Shown here in pieces: positions 13,201-22,900 of a DNA stretch of 64,000 bases (position 1 is its first letter; each line of letters begins with the position of its first letter). Below the pieces are notes generated by a model. The model did not search any database, had not been told where the DNA came from, and saw only the letters and a list, made by a program, of their open reading frames with translations. A program made the translations under genes and the position numbers. Source of the DNA: Sipunculus nudus (Eukaryota > Annelida > Sipuncula > Golfingiida > Sipunculidae); assembly GCA_026874595.1 (NCBI GenBank), contig CM049313.1, positions 39,086,659 through 39,150,658 on the forward strand. Direction: 5' to 3'.

Positions 13201-13564
13201 ACACAACCTGCATTAAAGAATTTCGGAAGATTTACATGCGAGTTTACTGAGTTACGAATGTCATACTGATGAATATCAGTGGAAAAAGTCAAGTTTAATA
13301 CCTTAAGAAGGGACAAATCCATTGATGTATTTATATGATAATATCCATACAAGTTCGCATAACATCCATGCAATTTAACAACAGAAAAAAAAGTAAAATC
13401 AGAACTATAGGAAGAGATTGATTTGCACACATAAACTGTCTGTATGTGTATGCATGTGTGTATGCATAATTTAATATGTTCTTGAACACAATAAATATAG
13501 TTCTGAATTTTTTCCACAACTTACCGGAAGCCAGAAGCAGCATCGCCACGAAATGCTTAGTCAT
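4164..13564 (-). CDS. Secreted, probably GPI-anchored ten-cysteine protein (six exons)
   Basis: Minus-strand gene assembled from splice sites and frame. Coding exons: 13564-13525, 10820-10676, 10333-10212, 9121-9058, 5867-5737, 4252-4164. Lengths 40+145+122+64+131+89 = 591 nt, giving 196 residues plus stop, with every junction phase compatible. Residues 1-20 are a signal peptide (MTKHFVAMLLLAS, then APLSILA). Cysteines fall at 21, 29, 61, 70, 78, 97, 116, 132, 141 and 166 in mostly helical sequence. N-glycosylation sequons sit at N165 and N170, and residues 177-196 form a hydrophobic tail ending at the stop, as in GPI-anchor signals. The spacing recalls secreted helical cysteine-rich proteins of molluscs and nematode DUF19-like domains, but that is from memory and unverified. 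The fourth exon is the weakest: it was chosen because it is the only phase-compatible one I found and it makes the cysteine count even. Confidence 0.75.
4911..5065. repeat. Diverged copy of the 57.6-58.2 kb repeat
   Basis: The run AAGAACCATACTTTATTTTT, then a T-rich run ending TTTTGCCTTAA, then GTATTAAACAGCC and a GACTCTACTGG block, occurs in the same order as at 57,945-58,070. It appears to be an older copy lying in the last intron of the host gene. Confidence 0.4.
5077..5552. mobile_element. MITE-like element in the last intron
   Basis: The left end CCGGCCATGCACGCACAC and the inverted right end CCGGCCACACACTAGGGA are similar, and both carry TTGCGCAACA just inside. ACATGTTGC is repeated several times near the right end. 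There is no coding capacity in about 476 bp and no convincing target duplication, so the superfamily is unassigned. Confidence 0.5.
5737..5867 (-). CDS. Exon 5: cysteine-rich segment
   Basis: The acceptor is GATTTTCAG at 5868-5876 and the donor is GTGAGT at 5731-5736. The exon encodes 43 residues including LKMCHSSAIKTEC and MLNCS, contributing three cysteines and one N-C-S glycosylation sequon. It starts with the last base of a codon and ends with the first base of the next one. Confidence 0.85.
5868..9057 (-). other. Intron 4 of the host gene
   Basis: A 3.2-kb intron by the exon 4 model. It contains a 143-residue open frame (6431-6862, minus) without recognisable motifs, and a GC-richer stretch at about 8,560-8,900 with fragmentary open frames on both strands. 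Neither is supported as coding. The real fourth exon could lie here if the proposed one is wrong. Confidence 0.4.
9058..9121 (-). CDS. Exon 4 (tentative): 64-nt cassette
   Basis: The acceptor is AGTTTAG ending at 9122 and the donor is GTAAGC at 9052-9057. Exons 3 and 5 cannot join in frame, so an intervening exon with length of the form 3n+1 is required. This one fits both phases and adds one cysteine (VIC). Its residues are not distinctive, so another exon in the 5.9-10.2 kb interval could be the true one. Confidence 0.45.
10212..10333 (-). CDS. Exon 3: cysteine-rich segment
   Basis: The acceptor is ACATTTCAG ending at 10334 and the donor is a strong GTGAGT at 10206-10211. It encodes DYQKIKTCLERLQSEC and, after a short stretch, VYDYMCGDGKQ, with three cysteines. 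The first base completes a threonine codon begun in exon 2. Confidence 0.85.
10676..10820 (-). CDS. Exon 2: end of signal peptide and first cysteines
   Basis: The acceptor is a T run plus GCAG ending at 10821 and the donor is GTGAGC at 10670-10675. It encodes PLSILACTQSQIESCLEG and continues to VEKAC. Its first two bases complete an alanine codon from exon 1, producing an uninterrupted signal peptide across the junction. Confidence 0.87.
12729..12844 (-). mobile_element. tRNA-derived SINE-like unit 1
   Basis: On the minus strand it contains a GAAGCGGTTGG stretch (A-box region) and GTTCGAATCCC (B-box). It is bounded by GTTACGAGG and CCCCGTAAC, an approximate inverted terminal pair. It is shorter than unit 2 between the boxes, so it is a degenerate copy. 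Confidence 0.5.
12965..13097 (-). mobile_element. tRNA-derived SINE-like unit 2
   Basis: Minus-strand TAGCGAAGCGG (13054-13064) resembles a pol III A box and GGTTCGAATCC (13011-13021) is a consensus B box, at tRNA-like spacing. The seven bases before the A box do not pair with the bases after the B box, so no acceptor stem forms. This is a tRNA-derived repeat, not a tRNA gene. Confidence 0.6.
13525..13564 (-). CDS. Exon 1: start codon and signal-peptide core
   Basis: ATG at 13562-13564 sits in the context CCACAATG. Thirteen codons (MTKHFVAMLLLAS) plus one base precede the strong donor GTAAGT at 13519-13524. An in-frame extension upstream is open but is cut by a likely 5' UTR splice acceptor (TTCTTGCAG near 13,590), so the ATG given is preferred. 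Confidence 0.85.
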
Positions 13565-13745
13565 TGTGGCTTTGTAAGTCCTTCTCGTCTGCAAGAATAA
13601 GATATTTGGCATGAACTTCGTGCATGGCAGCGTGATACAGAGCACGCTCACCGTCTACCGCAAAAGTTGGAGCAGTGATGGATGTCCAAGAATGGACTGC
13701 GACCGGAGGTTGAAGAGTATTGGTGTATCACTAACACTTTATAGC
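13565..13745 (-). promoter_or_regulatory. Probable 5' UTR and core promoter of the host gene
   Basis: Minus-strand CTATAAAG at 13737-13744 is a TATA-box candidate, placing a start site near 13,710. Between it and the ATG, a GTGAGC donor near 13,650 and a TTCTTGCAG acceptor near 13,590 suggest a very small 5' UTR intron. Transcript evidence would be needed to confirm either. Confidence 0.45.
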
Positions 13746-14142
13746 TGGGTCGTTAATGTTCTCGGCATGCTCAGCATTCTTAGATTATATCGGCGTTTTT
13801 CAAAGCATTTATCTGCTGACAGACCATTTAATAAATCTTCGAGGAAAATGTTTGAGATTTTTTTCAGATAAAGAAATAACGTGGAACTTAAAGTCCCTTA
13901 TTTCTTGATTGTACATTAAACAACCCTACATATTTACCCTTATGAAAGACATAATATATTCATATATGTATATATAAAAGGTTTGCCATTTTGTAAAGAG
14001 AATGACCTTTGATAATTTTAGAAATTTTAATTTTAAAAATTATTTTAAAATCTTAAGATATGAAATTGCATTGATTATTTCAAACAGTATCCCCGACTAT
14101 TCTTTTTAATATGCATGATATTTTTTCCTTTTATTTTGTATA
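13746..14142. other. Upstream of the host gene, nothing recognised
   Basis: AT-rich DNA with no exon, terminal repeat or clear regulatory motif. Confidence 0.4.
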
Positions 14143-14505
14143 TGTATTCATAATTTTAGCTTAACTGTACGCTGGTTCGTATGGGACACACCCGTTGGTA
14201 TCTCGTGCGCACGCGATAAATATTAACCGACAGAATATTTAACCTAAATACCATATCTTAAACATTTTTTTATTAACATTGGACATTGGATTAAGAAAAT
14301 GGTCATTTTATTAGCTAACTATTGGCGTTAAGAGGTGAAATAATACATCAGCGACCTTAACTACAGGTAATCTTTGATGTGTTTATACCATTGTAATCCA
14401 CTGATTCTGTGGAAACCCAATGTCCACATGCAGGGCATATAATAATTGTATATGTCATGTGACAATGAATGTATATACATATTTATATGTCATTTACACA
14501 ACAGT
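14143..14505. repeat. Segment A, duplicated at 17,541-17,903
   Basis: The two 363-bp segments have the same length and differ at only a few bases. This original copy overlaps the left part of the MITE at 14,165-14,637. Confidence 0.95.
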
Positions 14506-14637
14506 GAAATAAGGACAAACATGACATATATATTATAACGCGTGAGCACGCGATAAAATTTACAAGATACCAGCGCGTGCGCATGCGATACTAATAAATA
14601 TTCTGTCCTGTACGAGGCATCGTACAGCCAAATATGT
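14165..14637. mobile_element. MITE-like element with CTGTACG ends
   Basis: The left end CTGTACGCTGGTTCGTATGG and the inverted right end CTGTACGATGCCTCGTACAG share most positions. A GTGCGCACGCG motif near the left end recurs in related form (GTGCGCATGCG) near the right. About 473 bp, non-coding. Target duplication not clear. Confidence 0.5.
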
Positions 14638-15024
14638 CATATTACATATTAAATTAGAATGACTTTGATTTTATAAAGAACCATGGGACAATGGATTGTT
14701 TTCAGGAAAATGACTATGTTTGATATGTCTACACAGGTGTGACTGGTGTCAGATAAAACTGACACCTTACGGTGAATACAACAGATGTGACTATGTCTTA
14801 CGTTCAGGAAAAAAACTTCTGCTGCCTTAATAGAAAGCGCCATGATATTACAAGTCGAGGAAGCGCTGTATGACAGTGTACATATCCAGGGTGTGAACTT
14901 TTGTGAAGAAAGTGCATGACTTTATTCGCTAATTCTTGGCTATAATTTATATATACCACGAAAAAGATAATAAATTTTATAACTATTCTTATAAGAACAT
15001 TGTTAATCGCTACATTCTCTTTCA

Positions 15025-15110
15025 CGGGATGCTACCCGATCATCAAGTGTATTTTGTTAGGAAAATTAGATTCTAACAACATTCACCAGATGATCGGGTC
15101 GCATTCCGAG
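15025..15110. other. Long imperfect hairpin, pre-miRNA-sized
   Basis: The outer arms GATGCTACCCGATCATC and GATGATCGGGTCGCATTCC pair at 17 of 19 positions. The inner arms ATTTTGTTAG and CTAACAACATT extend the stem to about 35 bp around a 12-base loop. A second, smaller hairpin lies just downstream at about 15,150-15,180 (GGCCTA/TAGGCC). It could be a microRNA precursor or a relic of a palindromic transposon; the sequence matches no microRNA I remember. Confidence 0.45.
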
Positions 15111-15214
15111 AAACAGACTGAATTTACAGTGTTGTTTTTCCTCAGTGTTATATCGCTCTGGCCTAGTCTGTAGGCCATAGAGCACTTATCATCTAAGGGT
15201 AACACTACCTTCTA

Positions 15215-15216
<2 letters not shown>

Positions 15217-15262
<46 letters not shown>
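15217..15262. repeat. (AT)n microsatellite
   Basis: Uninterrupted AT run of 46 bp. Confidence 0.98.
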
Positions 15263-15265
<3 letters not shown>

Positions 15266-15347
15266 GCGCTTACTTGACTTCTTGGTTCTTCAGCTCTGTT
15301 CGCCTCCAGGCCAGGTGTTTGAATGCCGGACAGGGAAGTTTTAAAGA

Positions 15348-15657
15348 TGCATCATGGATGACCTGCTGGTATGAGTGAGTTACGCGCTGATGACCACAAA
15401 GAAACCACTTTGATGACCTTTACATCAAGGTTACCCTTAACTTGTAGCGAAATGGTTTTACGCCGTCTGCTTCTGTGACAGAGTTCGTTGACTCACGGTT
15501 TGCCTGAGGGTCAAGTCGAGACGCGCCCTGGCAACTTTTATTGCTTTTAAGGACACCAAGGCAATGTTGAATCAATGCTCCAATGAACATACTACGTGGT
15601 TTTCTTTGTGGTCATCAGCGCGTGGCTCAGTCAGACCAGCAGGACATCCATGATGCA
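15348..15657. repeat. Inverted repeat with 61-62-bp arms
   Basis: Arms 15348-15408 and 15596-15657 are about 90 percent complementary, both containing GCGCTGATGACCACAAAGAA in one orientation. The right arm is itself bracketed by direct copies of ATCAATGCTCCAATGAACAT at about 15,571 and 15,657. A transcript would form a long double-stranded stem with a 187-base loop. Confidence 0.85.
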
Positions 15658-15825
15658 TCAATGCTCCAATGAACATTCCCGACTATGTTACGATTGTAAC
15701 CTGTTAAATTACGAAAACGATGGTTTTGAAGCCATTGATCCATCAGCTAATTCGTCCGATAAAAAACAATTTAAAAAAATCTAACATTTGATGTACTAAA
15801 GTGCGGTTTAATATACAGTGAAACC

Positions 15826-16005
15826 TCGTTGTATCCAACTCGCTTAAGTCGAATACCCCGCTTATGTCGAAGTTACAAACTCGATATGCCGGACAACTCT
15901 AGTTAAATTATTACCAAATAAAACCCGTTTGTGTCTAACCTCGGACGTGTCGACGTTTTCTGAGGGTCAACTCGAAGTTGACTTTGACACAACGAGGTTT
16001 CACCG
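15826..16005. mobile_element. pogo/Tigger-type MITE
   Basis: A 180-bp element with ends CAGTGAAACCTCGTTGT and its inverse ACAACGAGGTTTCACCG, flanked by TA on both sides (15824-15825 and 16006-16007). TA targets and CAGTxxAACCTCG termini are characteristic of pogo/Tigger elements in the Tc1/mariner superfamily. Non-coding. Confidence 0.85.
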
Positions 16006-16155
16006 TATATATTTATACATATATCAAATGAGAATCCGTGTTAAGGCATTTTTGATTGTCAGCTGAATTTCTGGAAGCTGGCAGGTGTTATGGGCACCAA
16101 CCGAGAAAGCCTTAGTACAAATATATTGGTCATAGACTCGTGGATATTGTTACCA

Positions 16156-16502
16156 ATGCTGCTGATAAAGAGCGCTCGCAGCGGGGGACAGTGTGAACGA
16201 AAGGTATCTCTGAGTGACAAGGTGGAGCTAGACCATGTTGCGATATGAATGTGAGGAGGCCAACATAGAATAAGTATATATGCTGTTTAATCAAGGTCCA
16301 CTGAAGTAATCGTCAGACTGGTGTGAACGAAGACCATTCCTTCAAGATTTTATGACGAGACTTGCTGCGTTATTTAAGGACTGACGGTACAATTTCTTCG
16401 ACAGGAACATCTGATGGACAAGGTTTTTTAATAAAACAAAACTTATTCTTCAACGAAATAAAAAGATACTTAGTCTCAAAACAAAACCAACAGGAATGAT
16501 AT

Positions 16503-16553
<51 letters not shown>

Positions 16554-17540
16554 TCCTTTCTTAATGACTATAAGCTGCAATAGTGCCTTTCAGTTCAGTG
16601 GAAGGGGTTTTAGAACGATTGCGGCCTATAACCGCAAATAATATGTTTGATAAATGTTTTAACTTGTATTAATTTATACTAAGGGGGAGTTCTCTATATC
16701 TCTCAAAATACTAATAGTGAGCTCTCAATAACTGACATGAAATGTGTTTGGTCCCCGAAATGGTGGATAAAGATAATTGAATATAAAAAAATGGCAGCCA
16801 GTAGTTTTCTTATCAAAGGATTTGTCACAAACACGGGCATATGAAATAAATAGAATTCATCAACCGCTGAACGAGGGAAGTGTTCCCAGTTCAAGATCTT
16901 TAATTTTATTTCAAGGTAAAAAAAAATCCCATGCAAATCTGTGAATTGTGACTATTACATTCGCTTAAGGTCGACTTTGGAGACTATGAATAGTAAAATG
17001 TTTCAGGCTTAATAAAAAAATGTTTAATATCCGCAAAAACTTGCGCAATACCAAGACATCATTTTTATCTTGAAAGACAAATAAATAACCACTGGTATTA
17101 GTGATGGGTTTGTATAGAATCTCAAGCCTCATAATAGCAATGTAACAGCACTTTGACAAATTACATTGCTTTTAACTTTGGTTTATCACAGATCGCTTTT
17201 TAAAATAAACAAGGCAATGATTTAAAAAAGTGAAACAAACCTCTTCGGGTCATATGGTTATAACCTAAACAAAAAGAAAAGGAAAATGCTGTCTGCAATA
17301 TGAAAATTGAAACATTAATTTGGTCGATATAAGGTACACAAAGCTTCACTGATTTTGCTTAGGTCAAAAGGCTAATGTTAAAGAATTAACGGAAGTATAA
17401 AGAAGTATTGAAGTACGACATACTTGGCCTAATCAGGGTACAATTAAGCGAAGTTAAAAATATCAGATGCATATCTGTAATCTGTGAGTATTTTTCTGAC
17501 AAAATATCAGTTTTAAAGATTTGTCGCAAACACGGGCATA
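16156..17540. repeat. Repeat family R2, copy B
   Basis: Nearly identical to 17,904-19,298 apart from TA-run and A-run length and rare substitutions. Its right half is homologous to the flanks of the large array at 30,545-34,695, where one 158-bp segment of it is amplified; here that segment (about 17,080-17,240) is single copy. Contains an AT microsatellite at 16506-16552. Confidence 0.95.
16506..16552. repeat. (AT)n microsatellite
   Basis: AT run of 47 bp; the copy in B' has 55 bp. Confidence 0.97.
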
Positions 17541-17903
17541 TGTATTCATAATTTTAGCTTAACTGTACGCTGGTTCGTATGGGACACACCCGTTGGTATC
17601 TCGTGCGCACGCGATGAATATTAACCGACAGAATATTTAACCTAAATACCATATCTTAAACATTTTTTTATTAACATTGGACACTGGATTAAGAAAATGG
17701 TCATTTTATTAGCTAACTATTGGCGTTAAGAGGTGAAATAATACATCAGCGACCTTAACTACAGGTAATCTTTGATGTGTTTATACCATTGTAATCCACT
17801 GATTTTGTGGAAACCCAATGTCCACATGCAGGGCATATAATAATTGTATATGTCATGTGACAATGAATGTATATACATATTTATATGTCATTTACACAAC
17901 AGT
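17541..17903. repeat. Segment A', copy of 14,143-14,505 placed between B and B'
   Basis: Exactly the same length (363 bp) as segment A, with few substitutions. Both junctions fall at short shared motifs (CATA/TATG at the left, AGT/ATG at the right), consistent with microhomology-mediated joining. Confidence 0.95.
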
Positions 17904-18250
17904 ATGCTGCTGATAAAGAGCGCTCGCAGCGGGGGACAGTGTGAACGAAAGGTATCTCTGAGTGACAAGGTGGAGCTAGACCATGTTGCGATATGAATGT
18001 GGGGAGGCCAACATAGAATAAGTATATATGCTGTTTAATCAAGGTCCACTGAAGTAATCGTCAGACTGGTGTGAACGAAGACCATTCCTTCAAGATTTTA
18101 TGACGAGACTTGCTGCGTTATTTAAGGACTGACGGTACAATTTCTTCGACAGGAACATCTGATGGACAAGGTTTTTTAATAAAACAAAACTTATTCTTCA
18201 ACGAAATAAAAAGATACTTAGTCTCAAAACAAAACCAACAGGAATGATAT

Positions 18251-18309
<59 letters not shown>

Positions 18310-19298
18310 TCCTTTCTTAATGACTATAAGCTGCAATAGTGCCTTTCAGTTCAGTGGAAGGGGTTTTAGAACGATTGCGGCCTATAACCGCAAATAATAT
18401 GTTTGATAAATGTTTTAACTTGTATTAATTTATACTAAGGGGGAGTTCTCTATATCTCTCAAAATACTAATAGTGAGCTCTCAATAACTGACATGAAATG
18501 TGTTTGGTCCCCGAAATGGTGGATAAAGATAATTGAATATAAAAAAATGGCAGCCAGTAGTTTTCTTATCAAAGGATTTGTCACAAACACGGGCATATGA
18601 AATAAATAGATTTCATCAACCGCTGAACGAGGGAAGTGTTCCCAGTTCAAGATCTTTAATTTTATTTCAAGGTAAAAAAAAAAATCCCATGCAAATCTGT
18701 GAATTGTGACTATTACATTCGCTTAAGGTCGACTTTGGAGACTATGAATAGTAAAATGTTTCAGGCTTAATAAAAAAATGTTTAATATCCGCAAAAACTT
18801 GCGCAATACCAAGACATCATTTTTATCTTGAAAGACAAATAAATAACCACTGGTATTAGTGATGGGTTTGTAAAGAATCTCAAGCCTCATAATAGCAATG
18901 TAACAGCACTTTGACAAATTACATTGCTTTTAACTTTGGTTTATCACAGATCGCTTTTTAAAATAAACAAGGCAATGATTTAAAAAAGTGAAACAAACCT
19001 CTTCGGGTCATATGGTTATAACCTAAACAAAAAGAAAAGGAAAATGCTGTCTGCAATATGAAAATTGAAACATTAATTTGGTCGATATAAGGTACACAAA
19101 GCTTCACTGATTTTGCTTAGGTCAAAAGGCTAATGTTAAAGAATTAACGGAAGTATAAAGAAGTATTGAAGTACGACATACTTGGCCTAATCAGGGTACA
19201 ATTAAGCGAAGTTAAAAATATCAGATGCATATCTGTAATCTGTGAGTATTTTTCTGACAAAATATCAGTTTTAAAGATTTGTCGCAAACACGGGCATA
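17904..19298. repeat. Repeat family R2, copy B'
   Basis: Second copy of 16,156-17,540, near-identical. It starts at ATGCTGCTGATAAAG and runs to CACGGGCATA, after which different sequence follows. Confidence 0.95.
18254..18308. repeat. (AT)n microsatellite
   Basis: AT run of 55 bp inside repeat copy B'. Confidence 0.97.
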
Positions 19299-19359
19299 AG
19301 AAAACAGATCGCTGCAACCGCTGACCAAAGGCAGAAAAGTTTCCCCCTTTCAAGACCTT

Positions 19360-19919
19360 AATAATAATAATAATATATTTATTTATATAGCGCTAATTCA
19401 ACAAAAAATAACTTATCAAAAGCGCTTTACAAGACACAAAGCACGGTTTTACTAAAACATAAAATGTAGATTCCTACTAATGCAAAGATTGCTAGAAGAA
19501 ACCCCTAATTTCTAAGAACTACCAAAAGCTAATATAAAAAGGTACGTTTTAAGATTTCTTTTTAAAAAGCTAAAGATGGTAAAGCTCTGACTGAGTGCGG
19601 AAGTTCAATCCACAACACACCTCACTTCGTGCTTTAGGAATCATTAAAAGCCCTTGGTCAGATGACCTAAACTGCCTGACTGGAACATAAAAGGTTAAGA
19701 GGTTCCTAATGAAAATAGGCGATTGGCCATTTATGGCTTTCTAGACTAATAATAAAATTTTAAAATCAATTGCGCTGTCGCATCGGGAACCAATAGAGTT
19801 CTTTAAGTATTGGTGTAACGTGGTCGCGCTTCTTGGCTCCAGTTACAAGCCTAGCAGCTGCATTATTCACTCTCTGTAGCCGGTCCAGTAACTTGCTAGG
19901 AAAAACACATAGCAAAGAG
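19360..19919 (-). mobile_element. 3' fragment of a CR1/L2-type LINE (degenerate)
   Basis: The minus strand translates to the conserved C-terminal end of a non-LTR reverse transcriptase: LLDRLQRVNNAAARLVTG, then HVTPILKELYWFPMRQR, then after a one-base frameshift FKILLL, a stop, and AINGQSP, RNLLTFYVP and RSSDQGLLMIPKAR. The 3' end runs into an AGCGCTATATAAAT tail with ATT repeats (19360-19395), as in CR1/L2 families. The 5' side is cut by the A-rich end of the neighbouring L1-type element. Confidence 0.85.
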
Positions 19920-22900
19920 TTTTTTTTTTTTCTTCCTTTTTTTTTCTTCTTCTTCTTTTTTTTTTATGTAGAGGATTTATTATGGCCTATGATAGTTTGT
20001 TTACCAGGTAATTTTAGCTTATATTCTTCTATTCTTCAGGGAGTATGAATCAAATATTTGACACTATAATGACAAATGCATACTTAAGAACACATAAAAA
20101 AAATCATAAGTATTTGCATATTCAGCAACAACAATATCTGTATCTAGAAACACAAAACTTATATTTGATATATATATATCTGAATGTCAAATTGTATAAA
20201 CAATAATATTTTTTAAGACACAAGTGATCCCCACTTCTTATAATGTACAGATAAAGTTCCATTTCTGTGGGCAATGTTTCTTTCAATGGTGTATATCTGT
20301 TCCATATATCGTTTATAATTGATAAATGTTGGCATAATATTTTTGCATTTACACACATATATATATCTTTTAGCTAGTAATATAAGTATATCTAACAGAG
20401 AATCATTTGTGTTGTTGAAGATAATAGTTGTTTTGCTAAAGCAGTTTTCTGTAAGAAGTATCTTTTGGCTAATCAGCCAGTTTTTCATTTGAGTAAAAAT
20501 GTTTTGTGTTTCGTTACAGCTATAAAATAGATGCATAATAGTTTCTTTCTCTTTTTTACAAAGTGAACAAAGTTCACTGGTTGCTTTCCCTATAGTAAAT
20601 AACAGAGGGTTTAGAGCTATGGTTCTATGAATAAGTTTAAACTGAAATATTCTTAATATTTCTGATATTGTTATGCTTTTTATATTGTTAAAGGCTTCAT
20701 ATATCAGGTCTTTGCAATCGCATTGCATTTCTCTATTCCATTTATCAATTACTTTGGAGGGTTCTGTGCAGACGTTCATTATTAAATCTTTGTAAACTTT
20801 TTGTGAGATTTTCTTAGTATTCATTATAGTTTCTATATTCGGTTTACATGGATCGTTAATGTGTATATCACTATCTGAGCATACTTTTATTATTTTTTTC
20901 CAACATGCTGGAATAGCATCAATTAAACTCATATACTGCATTTGCCCTATTTTTAATTTATATCTACTAATGAGTTCTGCATGTAATAGAAAAGTATATT
21001 GTTTGTTTTTATTTTTTAGGATATCATATACTTTTGTGACACCTGCATTGCACATTTCTTTGATATATACAGTTTTATGATCAACTTTGATGTGCGAGTT
21101 ATAAAATAATTCCTGATTAAAGATTTCCTCTGGAGAGTACACATTTTTAAAGTTATATTTACACCATGCATCAAAAACTTCTCTCCAGAATGGGCTATAT
21201 AGATGATCATTAAAATTGTTTATGTCAGATAACCTAAGATTACATTTAAATATATAAGAACCCATTCCTTTAAACTGTATATCAACTATCTGTCTCCAGC
21301 CTCGGTCTAAGGGGCCAGATAAGAAACGTTTCACCCAAGTAATTTTCAATGCATCAATTTTGGATTTTAAATGTATCATGTCTAGTCCCCCTTTTTCAAT
21401 AGGTGCTATGAGTGTGGTTCGTTTAATCTTATCTTGTTTGTCCCATATGAATTTCCAAAGTGAAGATTCAATATCTTTTACATAAGTTGGGGATGGATTG
21501 GGTAATACCTGTAGTGCATATATCAGTTGTGATAATACATGTGCTTTTATAATATTTATTTTTCCTGAAAGCGACATACCTCTATTGGACCATATATTTA
21601 TAATTGTTTTTATTTTACTCAGTATTTCTTTATAGTTGATATCTTTCATCTTTCTCCAGTCTGGATAAACAGATATACCCAATATTTTTACTGGTTCAGA
21701 GCTCCATTTTAAACCTAGTCTTTCTATGTTTTCTTTTTCATTAGCAAAAGGTGTCATAGGAATAACTACAGTTTTTTCTACATTAACTTTTAATCCCGAT
21801 ATTTTTTTTAATTCGTCAAAAGTTTCTAGAAGTTCTTTAAAAGATTTAGTGCCTCCAGTAAGGGTTACTGCTGTGTCATCTGCATACTGAATTAATTTAT
21901 GTTCAGTACCTCCTATATTTACACCTTTAATTCTAGGATTATTCCTTATTTTAACAGCTAGTATTTCTGAAGCGAGTATAAACAGATATGGTGACAATGG
22001 ACAGCCTTGCCTAACACCTCGATTTATAGAAAAGTATGAAGTAGCCCATCCCCTATTTATAACACAGCTGTTAATACCTGAGTAAAGTATATGAATCCAT
22101 TTTCTAAAATTTGGTCCAAAATTTAACATTTTTAGAGTATTCTGAATATGAGTCCATTCTAAAAAATCAAAAGCTTTTTCAAAATCTATTGATACCAGGT
22201 AACTTTTTACTTTATGTTTATATGAATATGCAAATATATCTGTAATTTTTATAATGTTTTCTCCAATATACCTATTTTCCATGAAACCAGTCTGATCAGA
22301 ATGAATAATAGAGTCTAGGGTTGTCTTAAGTCTATTAGCTAAAGTTTTAGCAATTATTTTATAGTCTGTGTTTAAAAGAGAGAGAGGACGCCAGTTCTTC
22401 AAATGAAGAGAATCTTTTCCTTTTTTGGGAATGAGACAGATAATACCTTGTCGCATTGAAAGTGGTAAAATATTATTGGAAAATGAATATTTCAGTGAGT
22501 TAATATAATAATCTTTAATATCATCCCAAAATTTCTGATAAAATTCAGCTGGAAATCCATCAGGTCCCGGTGTCTTATTTGTTTTAAGAGATTTCACAGT
22601 TTTATATAGCTCAGATGGAGAAAAATCTGCTTCACAGTTTTGTGCGTCTTTCTCTCCAAGTGTATATAAATCCTCTTTTGTAATAAACTGGTTTGTGTAA
22701 TCCTCTCTAAGTTCATTAGATGTATACAAATTCTTATAAAATGTTAGTTGTTCCTGCAAAATTGTTTCTGTGTCAGTAATTATTTTTCCATTTTTGTCTT
22801 TTAATTTCAGGATTGATTTTTGTTCATAGTTTCTTTTTTCCAAATTTAAAAAATACTTTGTAGGTTTATCTCCTTCTGAAAACCATCTGGATCTGCATCT

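Larger units (their letters stand above)
10821..13524 (-). other. Intron 1 of the host gene
   Basis: A 2.7-kb AT-rich intron carrying the two tRNA-derived repeat units described at 12,729-13,097. No other exon-like sequence was seen. Confidence 0.6.
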
